Positions 6,561 to 14,438 of a stretch of 14,627 nt of DNA are shown here, piece after piece. The translations under genes were made by a program, and so were the position numbers. A model generated the notes under the pieces. That model did not search any database. It saw only the letters and a list, made by a program, of their open reading frames with translations, and was not told where the DNA came from. Within the stretch, counting starts at the first letter, position 1. Each line of letters starts with the position of its first letter. The stretch is from Acetofilamentum sp. GTDB taxonomy: Bacteria > Bacteroidota > Bacteroidia > Bacteroidales > JAFGUD01. The stretch covers positions 1-14,627 of the forward strand of contig DYKL01000048.1 of assembly GCA_020722645.1 (NCBI GenBank). The letters are read 5' to 3'.

Positions 6561-9206
6561 TTAATTTTTTAAATATATAATTTTTTCAGTTGAGATAAAT
6601 TTATCATTTATTACTTTTATAAAGTACATGCCTTCAGATAAATTTTCCAGATTTAGTTCAATAATTTTATCAGCAGAATTATTATCAATACAAGTTGTAC
6701 TAACTACTTCTCCTTTGATATTAATAACACTTATTAAAGTACTTGAATTAATGCAAGATTTGCACGAAATAAAAACTTTACCGGTGGTAGGATTCGGGTA
6801 TATATTTAATTCTGGATTTATAAGTTTAGCTTCATAATTTATGGTGTCATAAGTACTTATTGATTTGAAAATATTCGTTTTTTTTATTATAGAGCAGAAA
6901 TTATCATTATTAAAAGAATACATATTTACAGTATAGTTTAACCCAAAATTACTATTAATTGCAATAAGTTGTTCAGGTGAATATTTATATGTTTTTGTAA
7001 AAGTATATTTATTTTGAAATGATAATACTGACCAATCTGAAAAAATCCCCGAACTACCAGTACTCCAATCCCAAACGAAATTTCCAGATTCAAAATCAAA
7101 TTTTGTAGCCCATGTAGAAAACCCTAATAATTCATCTTTGCCATCATTGTCAAAATTTCCAACAATCAAGTTATTTCTATATGGTCGCATACCTACTATA
7201 TCATTACCGTTGTCGCTCCATATCCACTGCCAATTTCCATTTTCAAAACCGAACAATGTCATGTAAGCATTCGGTAAATCATTCCCTAAAATTTCGTCTC
7301 GTCCGTCTCCGTCAAAATCCCCTACAATATATTGATCCCTATATGGTCTCATATAGCTCATAGGATAAGAGGAATTGTTAGTATATCCATTATCAGACTG
7401 TTGCCAAGCCCATTGATTGGCAGTAGTAAATTTAAACCATGTTGTCCAGCCGTTGGGCAAGTCAGAACCTAATAAATCATCCCGTCCATCTCCATCAAAA
7501 TCTCCTGTTACAATATAATCTGTATATGGTTGAAGGTAACTCATCGGATATTTTCGATTATTAACATATCCATAATTTGATTGCCACCAATGCCATTCTT
7601 CATCTGTTCCGAATGTAAAGGTTGTAATCCAATTACCATTTATATCTATTCCTAATAAATCATCCCTGCCATCACCATTGAAATCACCTACTATTAAATT
7701 TTTTCTATAGTCATATATGCCATTCCCCAGTGTAGAATTTCCATAGTTACTCCAACCCCACTCCCAATCTGCTACTGTATTATCAAAGTAGAGCATTGTC
7801 ATCCAATCATTGTTTCCACCTGTATAACTTACACATAAAATTTCATCTTTACCGTCTCCATTAAAATCACCAAAGTAAAATTTATCATAATCATGAATTG
7901 TCCAACCGTCTATTTTGTTACTTTCGTTATTAGACCATTTTTTTGTCCATTTGTTATAGTTTATAGGTATAATTTTATATTGTGCATAAGATAACGGAGA
8001 GTTAACTTTTACAGTAGAATACCCTGGTAATGAAACCCATAATACATTAATATTGTAGCCTGGTGTATTTGAACGTAATGTAAAATAACCATTTACATTT
8101 GAAAATGTAGTATAATAAGGATAACAAAAGTCACTCGGTGGTGGTAAACTATTAGGTATTTCTTTCCATCCCACAATAACTGCATTTTCAACTGGCAGAC
8201 CATTATTATCAATAACCCTACCTGTTAACTCAACAGTACCCAAATTGTAAATATTATAATAGTTTAATGGTTTCGTGCAATTACTTGAATTTGCACTCAT
8301 CGTCCAAAATTGATTAAAAACGTTGGCAACTTGTTTATTTGTTTCATCATCAAATCCATCATCACCATAAAAATTTACAAGACCTAAATAAATTTCCCAA
8401 GGACTTACCCAATTTACATCTTGATATTGCCACCAAGAATATCCTAGACAATTACAATCAAGTGATTTTTGCATTGTATAGGTTGCAAAATCTGCTTGTT
8501 CATATTCAGAACCGGTCATAGCTTGGGGATCGTCAATAATAATATTTGTTCCACTATATCCAATTTCACCAATAATCCAAGGCATTTGAATTGTTTTTGA
8601 AGCCCAATAGATATACGAACTAATCCTGTCCTTTGAATTTTGAAGATCCTCGGTCCAAGCATAAAAATGAAAGCTTACAAAATCAATTGGCATCACAAGA
8701 GGATCCCAAGCTATTGAGGTTTGAGGATGTGTAAGTCCTATTGTTATTAAGTGATTTTTATCAAATTCTTTAATAACGTAACACCATTCTGATACCCAAT
8801 TTGATATTTTAAATTTGTCATTAATGCCTTCATGTTTAAATGTATTAAAAGGTTCATTATACAAGTCATAAGCTAAAATTGTTGTATTATTATAAAAATG
8901 TGTTGATATTGTCTCTAAATATGATTTAAAACTTTCATGAACTTCCCAAGCTTTTTCAGGACCAACAACCAAAATAGCTTTAAGATTATGTGCATTAACT
9001 GAATCTAAAAATTGGTCAACTATAGAAAAATATGATGTATAAGAACCTGTTGGTATTTCAAGAATACCATTGTTGTTAACAGGAGAAATAAATACTCGTA
9101 TAGTATTAAATCCTAAAGATTTTATTTTTGCCATATCTTTTCCTATTTTGGTTATGCTTACTCCTTTATCATCGGTCGTGCTAAAAAAAAAATCTATCAG
9201 GACCAC
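6561..9206 (-). CDS. Secreted GH5-like glycoside hydrolase with FG-GAP repeats and T9SS sorting domain (main part of a frameshifted gene)
   Basis: This frame opens with a GTG at 9206 inside the true gene. The natural start is the ATG at 9444, and dropping one T from the T10 run at 9183-9192 gives one protein of 960 residues (numbering below). Residues about 20-380 look like a GH5 TIM barrel: acid/base Glu197 in YDLYNEPF, FHFYAW near 259, and nucleophile Glu293 in IIGEIGY. Residues about 403-485 resemble a carboxypeptidase-regulatory Ig-like domain (GRVIDNNGLPVENA). Residues about 520-790 hold five FG-GAP-like repeats of about 60 residues with calcium-type D-x-[DN]-x-DG-x-D loops (DFNGDGKDE, DFDGDGRDD). 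The last 75 or so are a T9SS type A domain (IYPNPTTGK, GMYFIKV). Both catalytic acids are present. Beta-mannan or beta-glucan would be usual GH5 substrates, but specificity is not readable. The methyltransferase gene follows after 3 nt. Confidence 0.85.
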   Translation of the reverse strand: MVLIDFFFSTTDDKGVSITKIGKDMAKIKSLGFNTIRVFISPVNNNGILEIPTGSYTSYFSIVDQFLDSVNAHNLKAILVVGPEKAWEVHESFKSYLETISTHFYNNTTILAYDLYNEPFNTFKHEGINDKFKISNWVSEWCYVIKEFDKNHLITIGLTHPQTSIAWDPLVMPIDFVSFHFYAWTEDLQNSKDRISSYIYWASKTIQMPWIIGEIGYSGTNIIIDDPQAMTGSEYEQADFATYTMQKSLDCNCLGYSWWQYQDVNWVSPWEIYLGLVNFYGDDGFDDETNKQVANVFNQFWTMSANSSNCTKPLNYYNIYNLGTVELTGRVIDNNGLPVENAVIVGWKEIPNSLPPPSDFCYPYYTTFSNVNGYFTLRSNTPGYNINVLWVSLPGYSTVKVNSPLSYAQYKIIPINYNKWTKKWSNNESNKIDGWTIHDYDKFYFGDFNGDGKDEILCVSYTGGNNDWMTMLYFDNTVADWEWGWSNYGNSTLGNGIYDYRKNLIVGDFNGDGRDDLLGIDINGNWITTFTFGTDEEWHWWQSNYGYVNNRKYPMSYLQPYTDYIVTGDFDGDGRDDLLGSDLPNGWTTWFKFTTANQWAWQQSDNGYTNNSSYPMSYMRPYRDQYIVGDFDGDGRDEILGNDLPNAYMTLFGFENGNWQWIWSDNGNDIVGMRPYRNNLIVGNFDNDGKDELLGFSTWATKFDFESGNFVWDWSTGSSGIFSDWSVLSFQNKYTFTKTYKYSPEQLIAINSNFGLNYTVNMYSFNNDNFCSIIKKTNIFKSISTYDTINYEAKLINPELNIYPNPTTGKVFISCKSCINSSTLISVINIKGEVVSTTCIDNNSADKIIELNLENLSEGMYFIKVINDKFISTEKIIYLKN
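7093..7884 (-). repeat. Five FG-GAP repeat units visible in the DNA
   Basis: The calcium-loop codons recur on the plus strand near 7141, 7303, 7484, 7670 and 7850, about 163-186 bp apart, as variants of CC[AG]TC[TA]CC[AG]TCAAAATC. The two middle units (around 7300 and 7484) are the most alike, including the following stretch that encodes PYRDQYIVGDFDGDGRD-type sequence, so they may be a recent duplication. The outermost unit (7141) is the most diverged (FDNDGKDE). Confidence 0.75.
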
Positions 9207-9444
9207 CAGTACTTGGATACCCGTTTATTTCACAAGCATGTACATCACTATAGTTCCATTCGGGGGATAAATAATATGTATTACAGTTATAGTCTTTAGT
9301 GAATCGAATGAGGTAATTACAAACTAATGGATAAAATGAGCTACCATCTACTTCAAAATTGTTACAATTCACTTTGACAAATGAACTTTGAGCTATTATG
9401 TTAAAAGATAGAATAATAAAGAGAAATGATATATATATTTTCAT
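9181..9444 (-). CDS. N-terminal piece of the frameshifted GH5-like hydrolase (signal peptide and first barrel strand)
   Basis: This 87-residue frame carries a clear Sec signal peptide (MKIYISFLFIILSFNIIAQ) and the start of the GH5 domain (FVKVNCNNFEVDG, then SSFYPLVCNYLIRF). It ends at a TAG formed by the last T of a T10 run, directly after RFFF. The adjacent frame resumes at STTDDKG and leads into KIKSLGFNTIRVF, the next expected GH5 segment, so the two frames are one gene. Taken literally, the cell would make only a short exported peptide. The cause may be a real one-base insertion, a sequencing error in the homopolymer, or slippage that yields some full-length product. A TAnnTTTG box at 9473-9481 sits at a suitable distance from the ATG. 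Confidence 0.85.
   Translation of the reverse strand: MKIYISFLFIILSFNIIAQSSFVKVNCNNFEVDGSSFYPLVCNYLIRFTKDYNCNTYYLSPEWNYSDVHACEINGYPSTGGPDRFFF
9183..9192 (-). repeat. T10 homopolymer at the frameshift site
   Basis: There are ten A on the plus strand, which is T10 in the coding sense. Nine would keep AGA-TTT-TTT-TTT-AGC in frame and join the two halves of the hydrolase; ten give a TAG stop. Both halves keep conserved sequence right up to the run. Confidence 0.9.
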
Positions 9445-9472
9445 TAAAAATAATTTTATTTTTTTTACATTT

Positions 9473-9481
9473 GCAAAGATA
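9473..9481 (-). promoter_or_regulatory. -7 promoter box TATCTTTGC for the hydrolase-methyltransferase pair
   Basis: On the minus strand this matches TAnnTTTG. Transcription would begin near 9467, giving a leader of about 23 nt before the ATG at 9444. No good -33 element is seen. Confidence 0.5.
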
Positions 9482-9612
9482 TATTATTTTAAATTAGTAA
9501 AAAATATTTTTTTCCAACTTTACAAATGAATTGAATTATAATAAGTATTATAAATTTCAAGTTAAAATTAAATCAAATTTATTTTTATGTTTTTTATATG
9601 TAAAAAAAATTT

Positions 9613-9644
9613 TAACTTTGCATAAAGAAAAATATTTATATTTG
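9613..9644 (+). promoter_or_regulatory. Two candidate -7 boxes upstream of the exported TPR gene
   Basis: TAACTTTGC (9613-9621) and TATATTTG (9637-9644) both match TAnnTTTG. The TTTG of the first lies 16 bp before the second and could serve as its -33 element, although the spacing is slightly short. The leader to the ATG at 9707 would be about 56-80 nt. The divergent gap 9445-9706 is extremely AT-rich, and I see nothing else in it. Confidence 0.45.
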
Positions 9645-9706
9645 AAAAAAATTATTTATCACTATAATAATTTTATAAAACATTAAATAATAAAAAAACA
9701 TATAAT

Positions 9707-10756
9707 ATGATGAAAAATTTCTTAGCAATTATTTTATTATTGATTCCTTTTTGTGTTTTTTCACAAGAAGACACAACCTTAGTTATTGCACAAGGTCAAG
9801 AGGCAGAATTACTGTATAATCAAGGTTTACAAAGTTTTTCACAAAACAATTACGAAGAAGCAATTGAACACTTTAGTGAAGCAGTAAAACTAAACCCAAA
9901 ATTTGAAAAAGCGTATTTTAACCGAGGTAGCGTTCGTTTGGAAGTTAAAGACTACAAAGGAGCTATTACTGATTTCAGCACTACAATTGAGCTTAAACCT
10001 AATATGCCAAATGCATTTTTCAGTCGCGGTTATGCAAAACTAAATCTAGGTCAGTACGAAGAATCTATTTTGGATTTTAACGCAGCTATTCAGTTAGCAT
10101 ATCCCGAAGCTAATGTTTATTATTACAAAGGTGTTGCTTTATTCCAACTAAAAAATTACGAAGAAGCCGAAGCATCTTTCACCGAAGCAATCAACAAAAA
10201 AAATGACTATGTTTACGCATACAACGACAGAGCTTCAACAAGAAGAATGCTTAGAAAATACAACGATGCACTTGCCGACTATGACAAAGCCATTGAACTT
10301 GACAAAAATGTCAACGCTTTTATTTACAACAATCGCGGTACTCTAAAAAGAGACTATCTTGATGACCTAAACGGTGCTGTAAGTGACTACTCAAAAGCAA
10401 TAAGCATAGATCCCGAATACTACATTGCATATAATAATCGCGGACGTGCCAAATTTTTACTCGAAGATTACCAAGGAGCAGTTCAGGATTTTGAAAAAGC
10501 AGTTGAAATTAATATGAACTACGCTTTTGCATACAATAACTTGGGTACAGCAAAATTTCAACTCGAAGACTATGCCGGAGCTATTAAAGCTTATGACGAA
10601 GCCATTAAAATTGACCCGAAATACGGTAACGCTTTTGCTAACAGAGGCAGTGCAAAAGAATTGTTGCGTGATTTCGATGGTGCCTGCAAAGACTGGAAAG
10701 AAGCGCTAAGCTTAGGAGTCAGAGAAGTTGAAAATTATCTTCAAGGCTGTAAATAA
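9707..10756 (+). CDS. Exported tetratricopeptide-repeat protein (nine repeats)
   Basis: This is a 349-residue product. Residues 1-20 are a Sec signal peptide (MMKNFLAIILLLIPFCVFSQ) with likely cleavage after FSQ or just before it. From about residue 32 to the end there are nine 34-residue TPR units with the usual pattern (Y-N-R-G-x-A, then L-x-x-Y-x-x-A-I-x-D-F-x-x-A-I-x-L-x-P). Examples are YEEAIEHFSEAVKLNP, DLNGAVSDYSKAISIDP and YAGAIKAYDEAIKIDP. The last unit ends in the CKDWKEALSLG...CK form typical of Bacteroidota TPR proteins. It is periplasmic or surface-exposed and acts as a binding scaffold; the partner is unknown. Codon use is less AT-biased than in its neighbours, which may reflect higher expression or conservation. 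Two ATG codons are adjacent (9707, 9710), and either fits. A terminator follows at 10870-10900. Confidence 0.9.
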   Translation: MMKNFLAIILLLIPFCVFSQEDTTLVIAQGQEAELLYNQGLQSFSQNNYEEAIEHFSEAVKLNPKFEKAYFNRGSVRLEVKDYKGAITDFSTTIELKPNMPNAFFSRGYAKLNLGQYEESILDFNAAIQLAYPEANVYYYKGVALFQLKNYEEAEASFTEAINKKNDYVYAYNDRASTRRMLRKYNDALADYDKAIELDKNVNAFIYNNRGTLKRDYLDDLNGAVSDYSKAISIDPEYYIAYNNRGRAKFLLEDYQGAVQDFEKAVEINMNYAFAYNNLGTAKFQLEDYAGAIKAYDEAIKIDPKYGNAFANRGSAKELLRDFDGACKDWKEALSLGVREVENYLQGCK

Positions 10757-10861
10757 TGTTGTTTACAAAGGCATAAAACTTTACACAATCATAAAGTAAA
10801 ATCTTTGTATGTAACTTCTTCAAAATTTACTTTTACGAAATATTTTTTATAAAAATTACAT

Positions 10862-10900
10862 AAAAAATTCCAAGCTCTGTTCGGAGTTTGGATTTTTTTT
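10862..10900 (+). terminator. Intrinsic terminator just before the M16 peptidase gene
   Basis: The stem CCAAGCTC (10870-10877) pairs with GAGTTTGG (10884-10891), including one G-U pair. The loop is TGTTCG, and flanking A and T tracts extend the stem. T8 follows (10893-10900). It probably ends the TPR transcript. It lies only 9 bp before the ATG at 10910, so the operon promoter must be upstream of it, inside it, or give a leaderless message. The rest of the 153-bp gap shows a near-match to TAnnTTTG around 10800. Confidence 0.7.
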
Positions 10901-10909
10901 CGATGGTTT

Positions 10910-12160
10910 ATGAAATACGAAAAATTTGTATTAAAAAACGGATTAAGGGTTATTTTTCATCAGGATAAAAAAACGCCGATAGCTGCTATAAATTTAATTT
11001 ACGATGTTGGTTCAAAAGATGAATCACCTACAAAAACAGGATATGCACATTTATTGGAACATCTGATGTTTGAAGGTTCTGTCAATATTCCCGATTTTGA
11101 CTTACCTTTACAAAAAGTAGGCGGAACCAATAATGCCTTTACAAACAGCGATTATACAAATTATTACATTACTCTGCCAAAAGAAAACATTGAGACTGCT
11201 CTGTGGTTAGAATCGGACAGAATGATAAGTCTTGCATTTGACCCTGAAAGATTTGAAACTCAGAAAAACGTTGTAATCGAAGAATTTAAACAAACTGCCT
11301 TAAATGAACCTTATGGCGATGATATGATGATTTTAAGCAATTTAGCTTATAAAAAACATAATTACAGATGGATAACCCTCGGAAAAGATATTTCCCACAT
11401 TGAAAATGCCAAAATCGATGACCTGAAAAAATTCTATTATGAACATTATGCTCCCAACAACGCTATATTATCCATTGCAGGAAACTTTGATTTGGATTAC
11501 ATAAAAGAAATTACAGAAAAATGGTTCGGCGAAATTCCTTCAAGAAAAATAAAAAAAAGAAAAAATATAATCGAACCGCCACAAACAAAATTACGAAGAA
11601 AAACCGTTGTTAATGATGTCCCTTTTGATGTATTGTATATGACCTTTCATTATGGTGGCAGAATCAGTGATGATTACTACATTTTTGACGTTATTACAGA
11701 CATTTTTGATGACGGAAATTCCTCCCGATTTTTTCAAAGGCTTATAAAAGAAAAAAATATTTTTGATGAACTTGAAGCATACATAACAGGGACTATTGAA
11801 CCCGGATTGATTATTATCAGCGGAAGACCTGCCAAAGGTATTTCTCTCGAAAAAGCAGAAGAATTTCTTTGGAAAGAGCTTGATGATTTAAAAAATAATT
11901 TTGTTTCATCTCGCGAAATTCAAAAATCAATAAATTCATTAGAATTTTCTTTGGCAATTCAGGAAACAAAAGTTACAAGTAAATCAAGTGCTTTGGCTTT
12001 TTATGAGCTTGCCGGAGATATTGAACTTGTAAATCAGGAAAAAAATCGTTATCAAAAAATCACAAAAGAAATTATAAAAGAAGCCTCTGCAAAAGTTTTT
12101 GTTCCAGAAAACTGCAATATTTTGTATTATTTGTCAAACAACAAAAAACATAAAAAATGA
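10910..12160 (+). CDS. M16 family zinc metallopeptidase
   Basis: This 416-residue product has the inverted zinc motif H-x-x-E-H at residues 47-51 (HLLEH), with the third ligand Glu at 124 or 125 in NVVIEEFK, the usual distance away. The N-terminal M16 domain is followed by YAPNNAILSIAGNFD (the usual link) and a C-terminal M16 domain containing SSRFFQRLIKEKNI. The length fits the single-unit bacterial M16B type (PqqL/processing-peptidase-like) rather than 900-residue pitrilysin. No signal peptide is seen, so it is likely cytoplasmic. It degrades or trims peptides; the substrate is unknown. It is the first gene of a tight three-gene operon: the next ATG overlaps its TGA stop by 4 nt. Confidence 0.9.
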   Translation: MKYEKFVLKNGLRVIFHQDKKTPIAAINLIYDVGSKDESPTKTGYAHLLEHLMFEGSVNIPDFDLPLQKVGGTNNAFTNSDYTNYYITLPKENIETALWLESDRMISLAFDPERFETQKNVVIEEFKQTALNEPYGDDMMILSNLAYKKHNYRWITLGKDISHIENAKIDDLKKFYYEHYAPNNAILSIAGNFDLDYIKEITEKWFGEIPSRKIKKRKNIIEPPQTKLRRKTVVNDVPFDVLYMTFHYGGRISDDYYIFDVITDIFDDGNSSRFFQRLIKEKNIFDELEAYITGTIEPGLIIISGRPAKGISLEKAEEFLWKELDDLKNNFVSSREIQKSINSLEFSLAIQETKVTSKSSALAFYELAGDIELVNQEKNRYQKITKEIIKEASAKVFVPENCNILYYLSNNKKHKK

Positions 12161-12960
12161 AAAACTATAAAAAACCTGACAAAACAAATAATAAATCAAA
12201 AAACAAAAAGCCTGTTAAAAAAGAAAAAGTAGAATTAATAAGGCTTAACAAATTTATTGCTAATTCAGGCATCTGTTCCAGACGACAAGCTGATGAACAT
12301 ATAAAAAACGGTCAGATTACAGTAAATAATGAACTTGTAACTGATTTAGGAACAAAAATCTCATCAAAAGATGTAGTTAAATATAAAGGCAAAGTTATTA
12401 AAGGTCAAAAAAATGTTTATATTGTCCTCAACAAACCCAAAGATTACATTTCGACATTAGAAGATCCTCAAGGCAGAAAAACTGTTATTGAATTTTTTAA
12501 AGATAAAGTAAAAGAAAGAATTTATCCGGTCGGAAGACTTGATAGAAATACAACCGGAGTGCTTATATTTACTAATGACGGCAACTTAACCAGAAAACTT
12601 ACACACCCCGAAAATCAAATCCCAAAAATATACAATGTTACTTTAAATAAAATCGTACCAAAAAGCGATATATTAAGAATAGCCGATGGCATTGAACTAG
12701 ATGACGGTTTTATATCTGCTGATTCTGTTTACTATTATAGTGAAAAAGACCATAAAAAAATTATTGTTGAAATTCACTCGGGTAGAAACAGAATTGTTCG
12801 CAGAATTTTTGAACATCTGGGTTACGAAGTAAAAAATTTAGACAGAGTTAATTTTGCAGGTGTAACAAAAAAAGATTTATTAAGAGGTCAATGGAGATAT
12901 TTAGAAAATAAAGAAATTGGTTTTTTGATTATGCTTGCCGGAAAACTTAAAAATAAATAG
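12157..12960 (+). CDS. rluB: RluB/RsuA-family rRNA pseudouridine synthase
   Basis: This is a 267-residue product. A lysine/asparagine-rich tail (1-27) precedes an S4 RNA-binding domain (LIRLNKFIANSGICSRRQAD, about 28-75). The catalytic domain follows, with LNKPKDYIST (91-100) and the signature GRLDRNTTGVLIFTNDG (126-142), in which Asp129 is the catalytic nucleophile. The C-terminus has the HSGRNRIVRRIFEHLGY motif. It should isomerise a uridine of rRNA; RluB acts on 23S rRNA U2605 in E. coli. RsuA (16S) and RluE/F are close relatives, so the exact target is inferred. The start overlaps the M16 stop by 4 nt, and the S37 peptidase gene begins 5 bp after it. Confidence 0.88.
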   Translation: MKNYKKPDKTNNKSKNKKPVKKEKVELIRLNKFIANSGICSRRQADEHIKNGQITVNNELVTDLGTKISSKDVVKYKGKVIKGQKNVYIVLNKPKDYISTLEDPQGRKTVIEFFKDKVKERIYPVGRLDRNTTGVLIFTNDGNLTRKLTHPENQIPKIYNVTLNKIVPKSDILRIADGIELDDGFISADSVYYYSEKDHKKIIVEIHSGRNRIVRRIFEHLGYEVKNLDRVNFAGVTKKDLLRGQWRYLENKEIGFLIMLAGKLKNK

Positions 12961-12965
12961 TTATT

Positions 12966-14285
12966 ATGAAACAAACAAAATTATATTTTTTTATAACATT
13001 AACTGCAATTATATTTTTGTTTAATTCTTGTATAATTAACAAAAAAAACCTTACCAAAGAACCCGTACCCCTTTCTGAATTATTATCCAAATTAGATGGC
13101 GTTCAATTTGAAAAAGCTGTTATTCCTAATGGATACAAAGAAGCCTATAAATTGAAAATCACCCAGCCTATTGACCACAATAATCCTAATGCCGGAACTT
13201 TTACACAACTTGTTTGGTTGTCTTTCAAAGGCTACGACAGACCGGTTGTAATAATTACCGATGGATATGACAATCCTCTTAACAGCGTTCAGGAAATATC
13301 TAATATTTTAAATTGTAATCAACTGCTTGTTGAACACAGATTTTTTGGGGAATCCGTACCCGACTCAATAGACTGGACAAAATTAAATTTGTTTCAGGCT
13401 GCCAACGATTTACATCACATCAGAGAACTTTTTAGCAACATCTTTCCTTTACCTTGGATAAGTTCAGGAATAAGCAAAGGCGGACAAACAACAATTGCCT
13501 ATAAATACTACTTTCCTGATGATGTTTCAGCGGCAGTTCCCTACGTTGCTCCACATACTTTTGCTCGTGAAGATGAAAGAGTCCTTGATTTTATAGCAAA
13601 TAAAGTTAGTTCGGACAAAAACAGAGAAAAAGTCATAAAATTTCAGCATGATGTTTTGGCAAATAAAGACACAATTATGCCATTATTTATAAATTTTGCA
13701 AAAAAACAAAATATGACTTTTGAGGCTGTCGGTGGCTATGAATCAGGTTTTGAGCACGGATTGCTTGAATTTTCTTTTGCTTTTTGGCAATGGGGATACT
13801 CTTGTTCTGATATTCCGAATAATGTACTGAATTTAGATTCAACAATGAGAATTTTGAAAGATATTAACCCATTTGACTTTTTCAGCGACCAAAACGCAAG
13901 AGAATTAAGACCATATTTTTATCAGGCTCTCACAGAAATGGGGATTTATACATACACTACCGAACCTTTTGAAGAATATTTGGAATACGCCAAAAACCCG
14001 ACTTTCGATTTTACAATGGAAAATAAAATTCAAACAGAATACTCAAATGAACTTAATTTAAAAATCGACGAATGGCTCAAAACAGAAGGTAATAATTTCA
14101 TTTACATCTACGGAGGTCTCGATCCGTGGGGCTCTTGTGCTGTGGATATTGATACAATAAATACAAATGCCCTTAAATTTGTTCACCCAAACGGTGCTCA
14201 CGATGTCAGGATTTATTCTTTTGATAAAAAAGTAAAATATCAGATAATTGACAGCTTAGAAAAATGGTCAAATTTTGATTTTTAA
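12966..14285 (+). CDS. S37/S28-like serine peptidase, putative lipoprotein
   Basis: This 439-residue product begins with a signal sequence and a lipobox-like FLFNSC (Cys22). TQPIDHNNPNAGTFTQ (67-81) and LLVEHRFFGES (120-130) resemble the start of S37 (tripeptidyl aminopeptidase PS-10 type) and S28 peptidases. The likely catalytic triad is Ser170 in SGISKGGQT, Asp386 in GGLDPWG and His412 in NGAHD. The fold is alpha/beta hydrolase, clan SC. These enzymes release short peptides from the N-terminus or after proline; the exact specificity is not readable here. It is anchored in the envelope by lipid, so it probably acts in the periplasm or on the surface. It is the last gene of the operon. I see no clear terminator hairpin after the TAA at 14283-14285. 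Confidence 0.88.
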   Translation: MKQTKLYFFITLTAIIFLFNSCIINKKNLTKEPVPLSELLSKLDGVQFEKAVIPNGYKEAYKLKITQPIDHNNPNAGTFTQLVWLSFKGYDRPVVIITDGYDNPLNSVQEISNILNCNQLLVEHRFFGESVPDSIDWTKLNLFQAANDLHHIRELFSNIFPLPWISSGISKGGQTTIAYKYYFPDDVSAAVPYVAPHTFAREDERVLDFIANKVSSDKNREKVIKFQHDVLANKDTIMPLFINFAKKQNMTFEAVGGYESGFEHGLLEFSFAFWQWGYSCSDIPNNVLNLDSTMRILKDINPFDFFSDQNARELRPYFYQALTEMGIYTYTTEPFEEYLEYAKNPTFDFTMENKIQTEYSNELNLKIDEWLKTEGNNFIYIYGGLDPWGSCAVDIDTINTNALKFVHPNGAHDVRIYSFDKKVKYQIIDSLEKWSNFDF

Positions 14286-14343
14286 CGATTAAAAAATAAT
14301 TTATTGTCCTTTTCCGCAATATTAAGATAGGATAATTATATTT

Positions 14344-14425
14344 TAAAAAAATAATATATTTCTTAATTTTAATACTAATTTTCTGTTTTAAATTTATTAA
14401 CGTTTAAAATTTCGTTACATTCTAC
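14344..14425. repeat. Right arm of the long inverted repeat
   Basis: This is the reverse complement of 1-83, with the outer 30 bases (14396-14425) perfect. Past its inner edge the similarity fades over about 20 more bases (an ATAATTAT match), so the ancestral repeat may have been longer. It lies in the 342-bp non-coding stretch that ends the window. Confidence 0.85.
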
Positions 14426-14438
14426 ATTTAATTAATAC

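Noticed and set aside
9183..9192. Programmed ribosomal frameshift as a firm call
   Set aside because: The needed change is +1, and I see no stimulatory structure or slow codon context; a homopolymer insertion or sequencing error is simpler.
1..14425. Composite transposon
   Set aside because: The arms carry no transposase, the genes between include housekeeping ones (mqnA, rluB), and no target-site duplication is visible.
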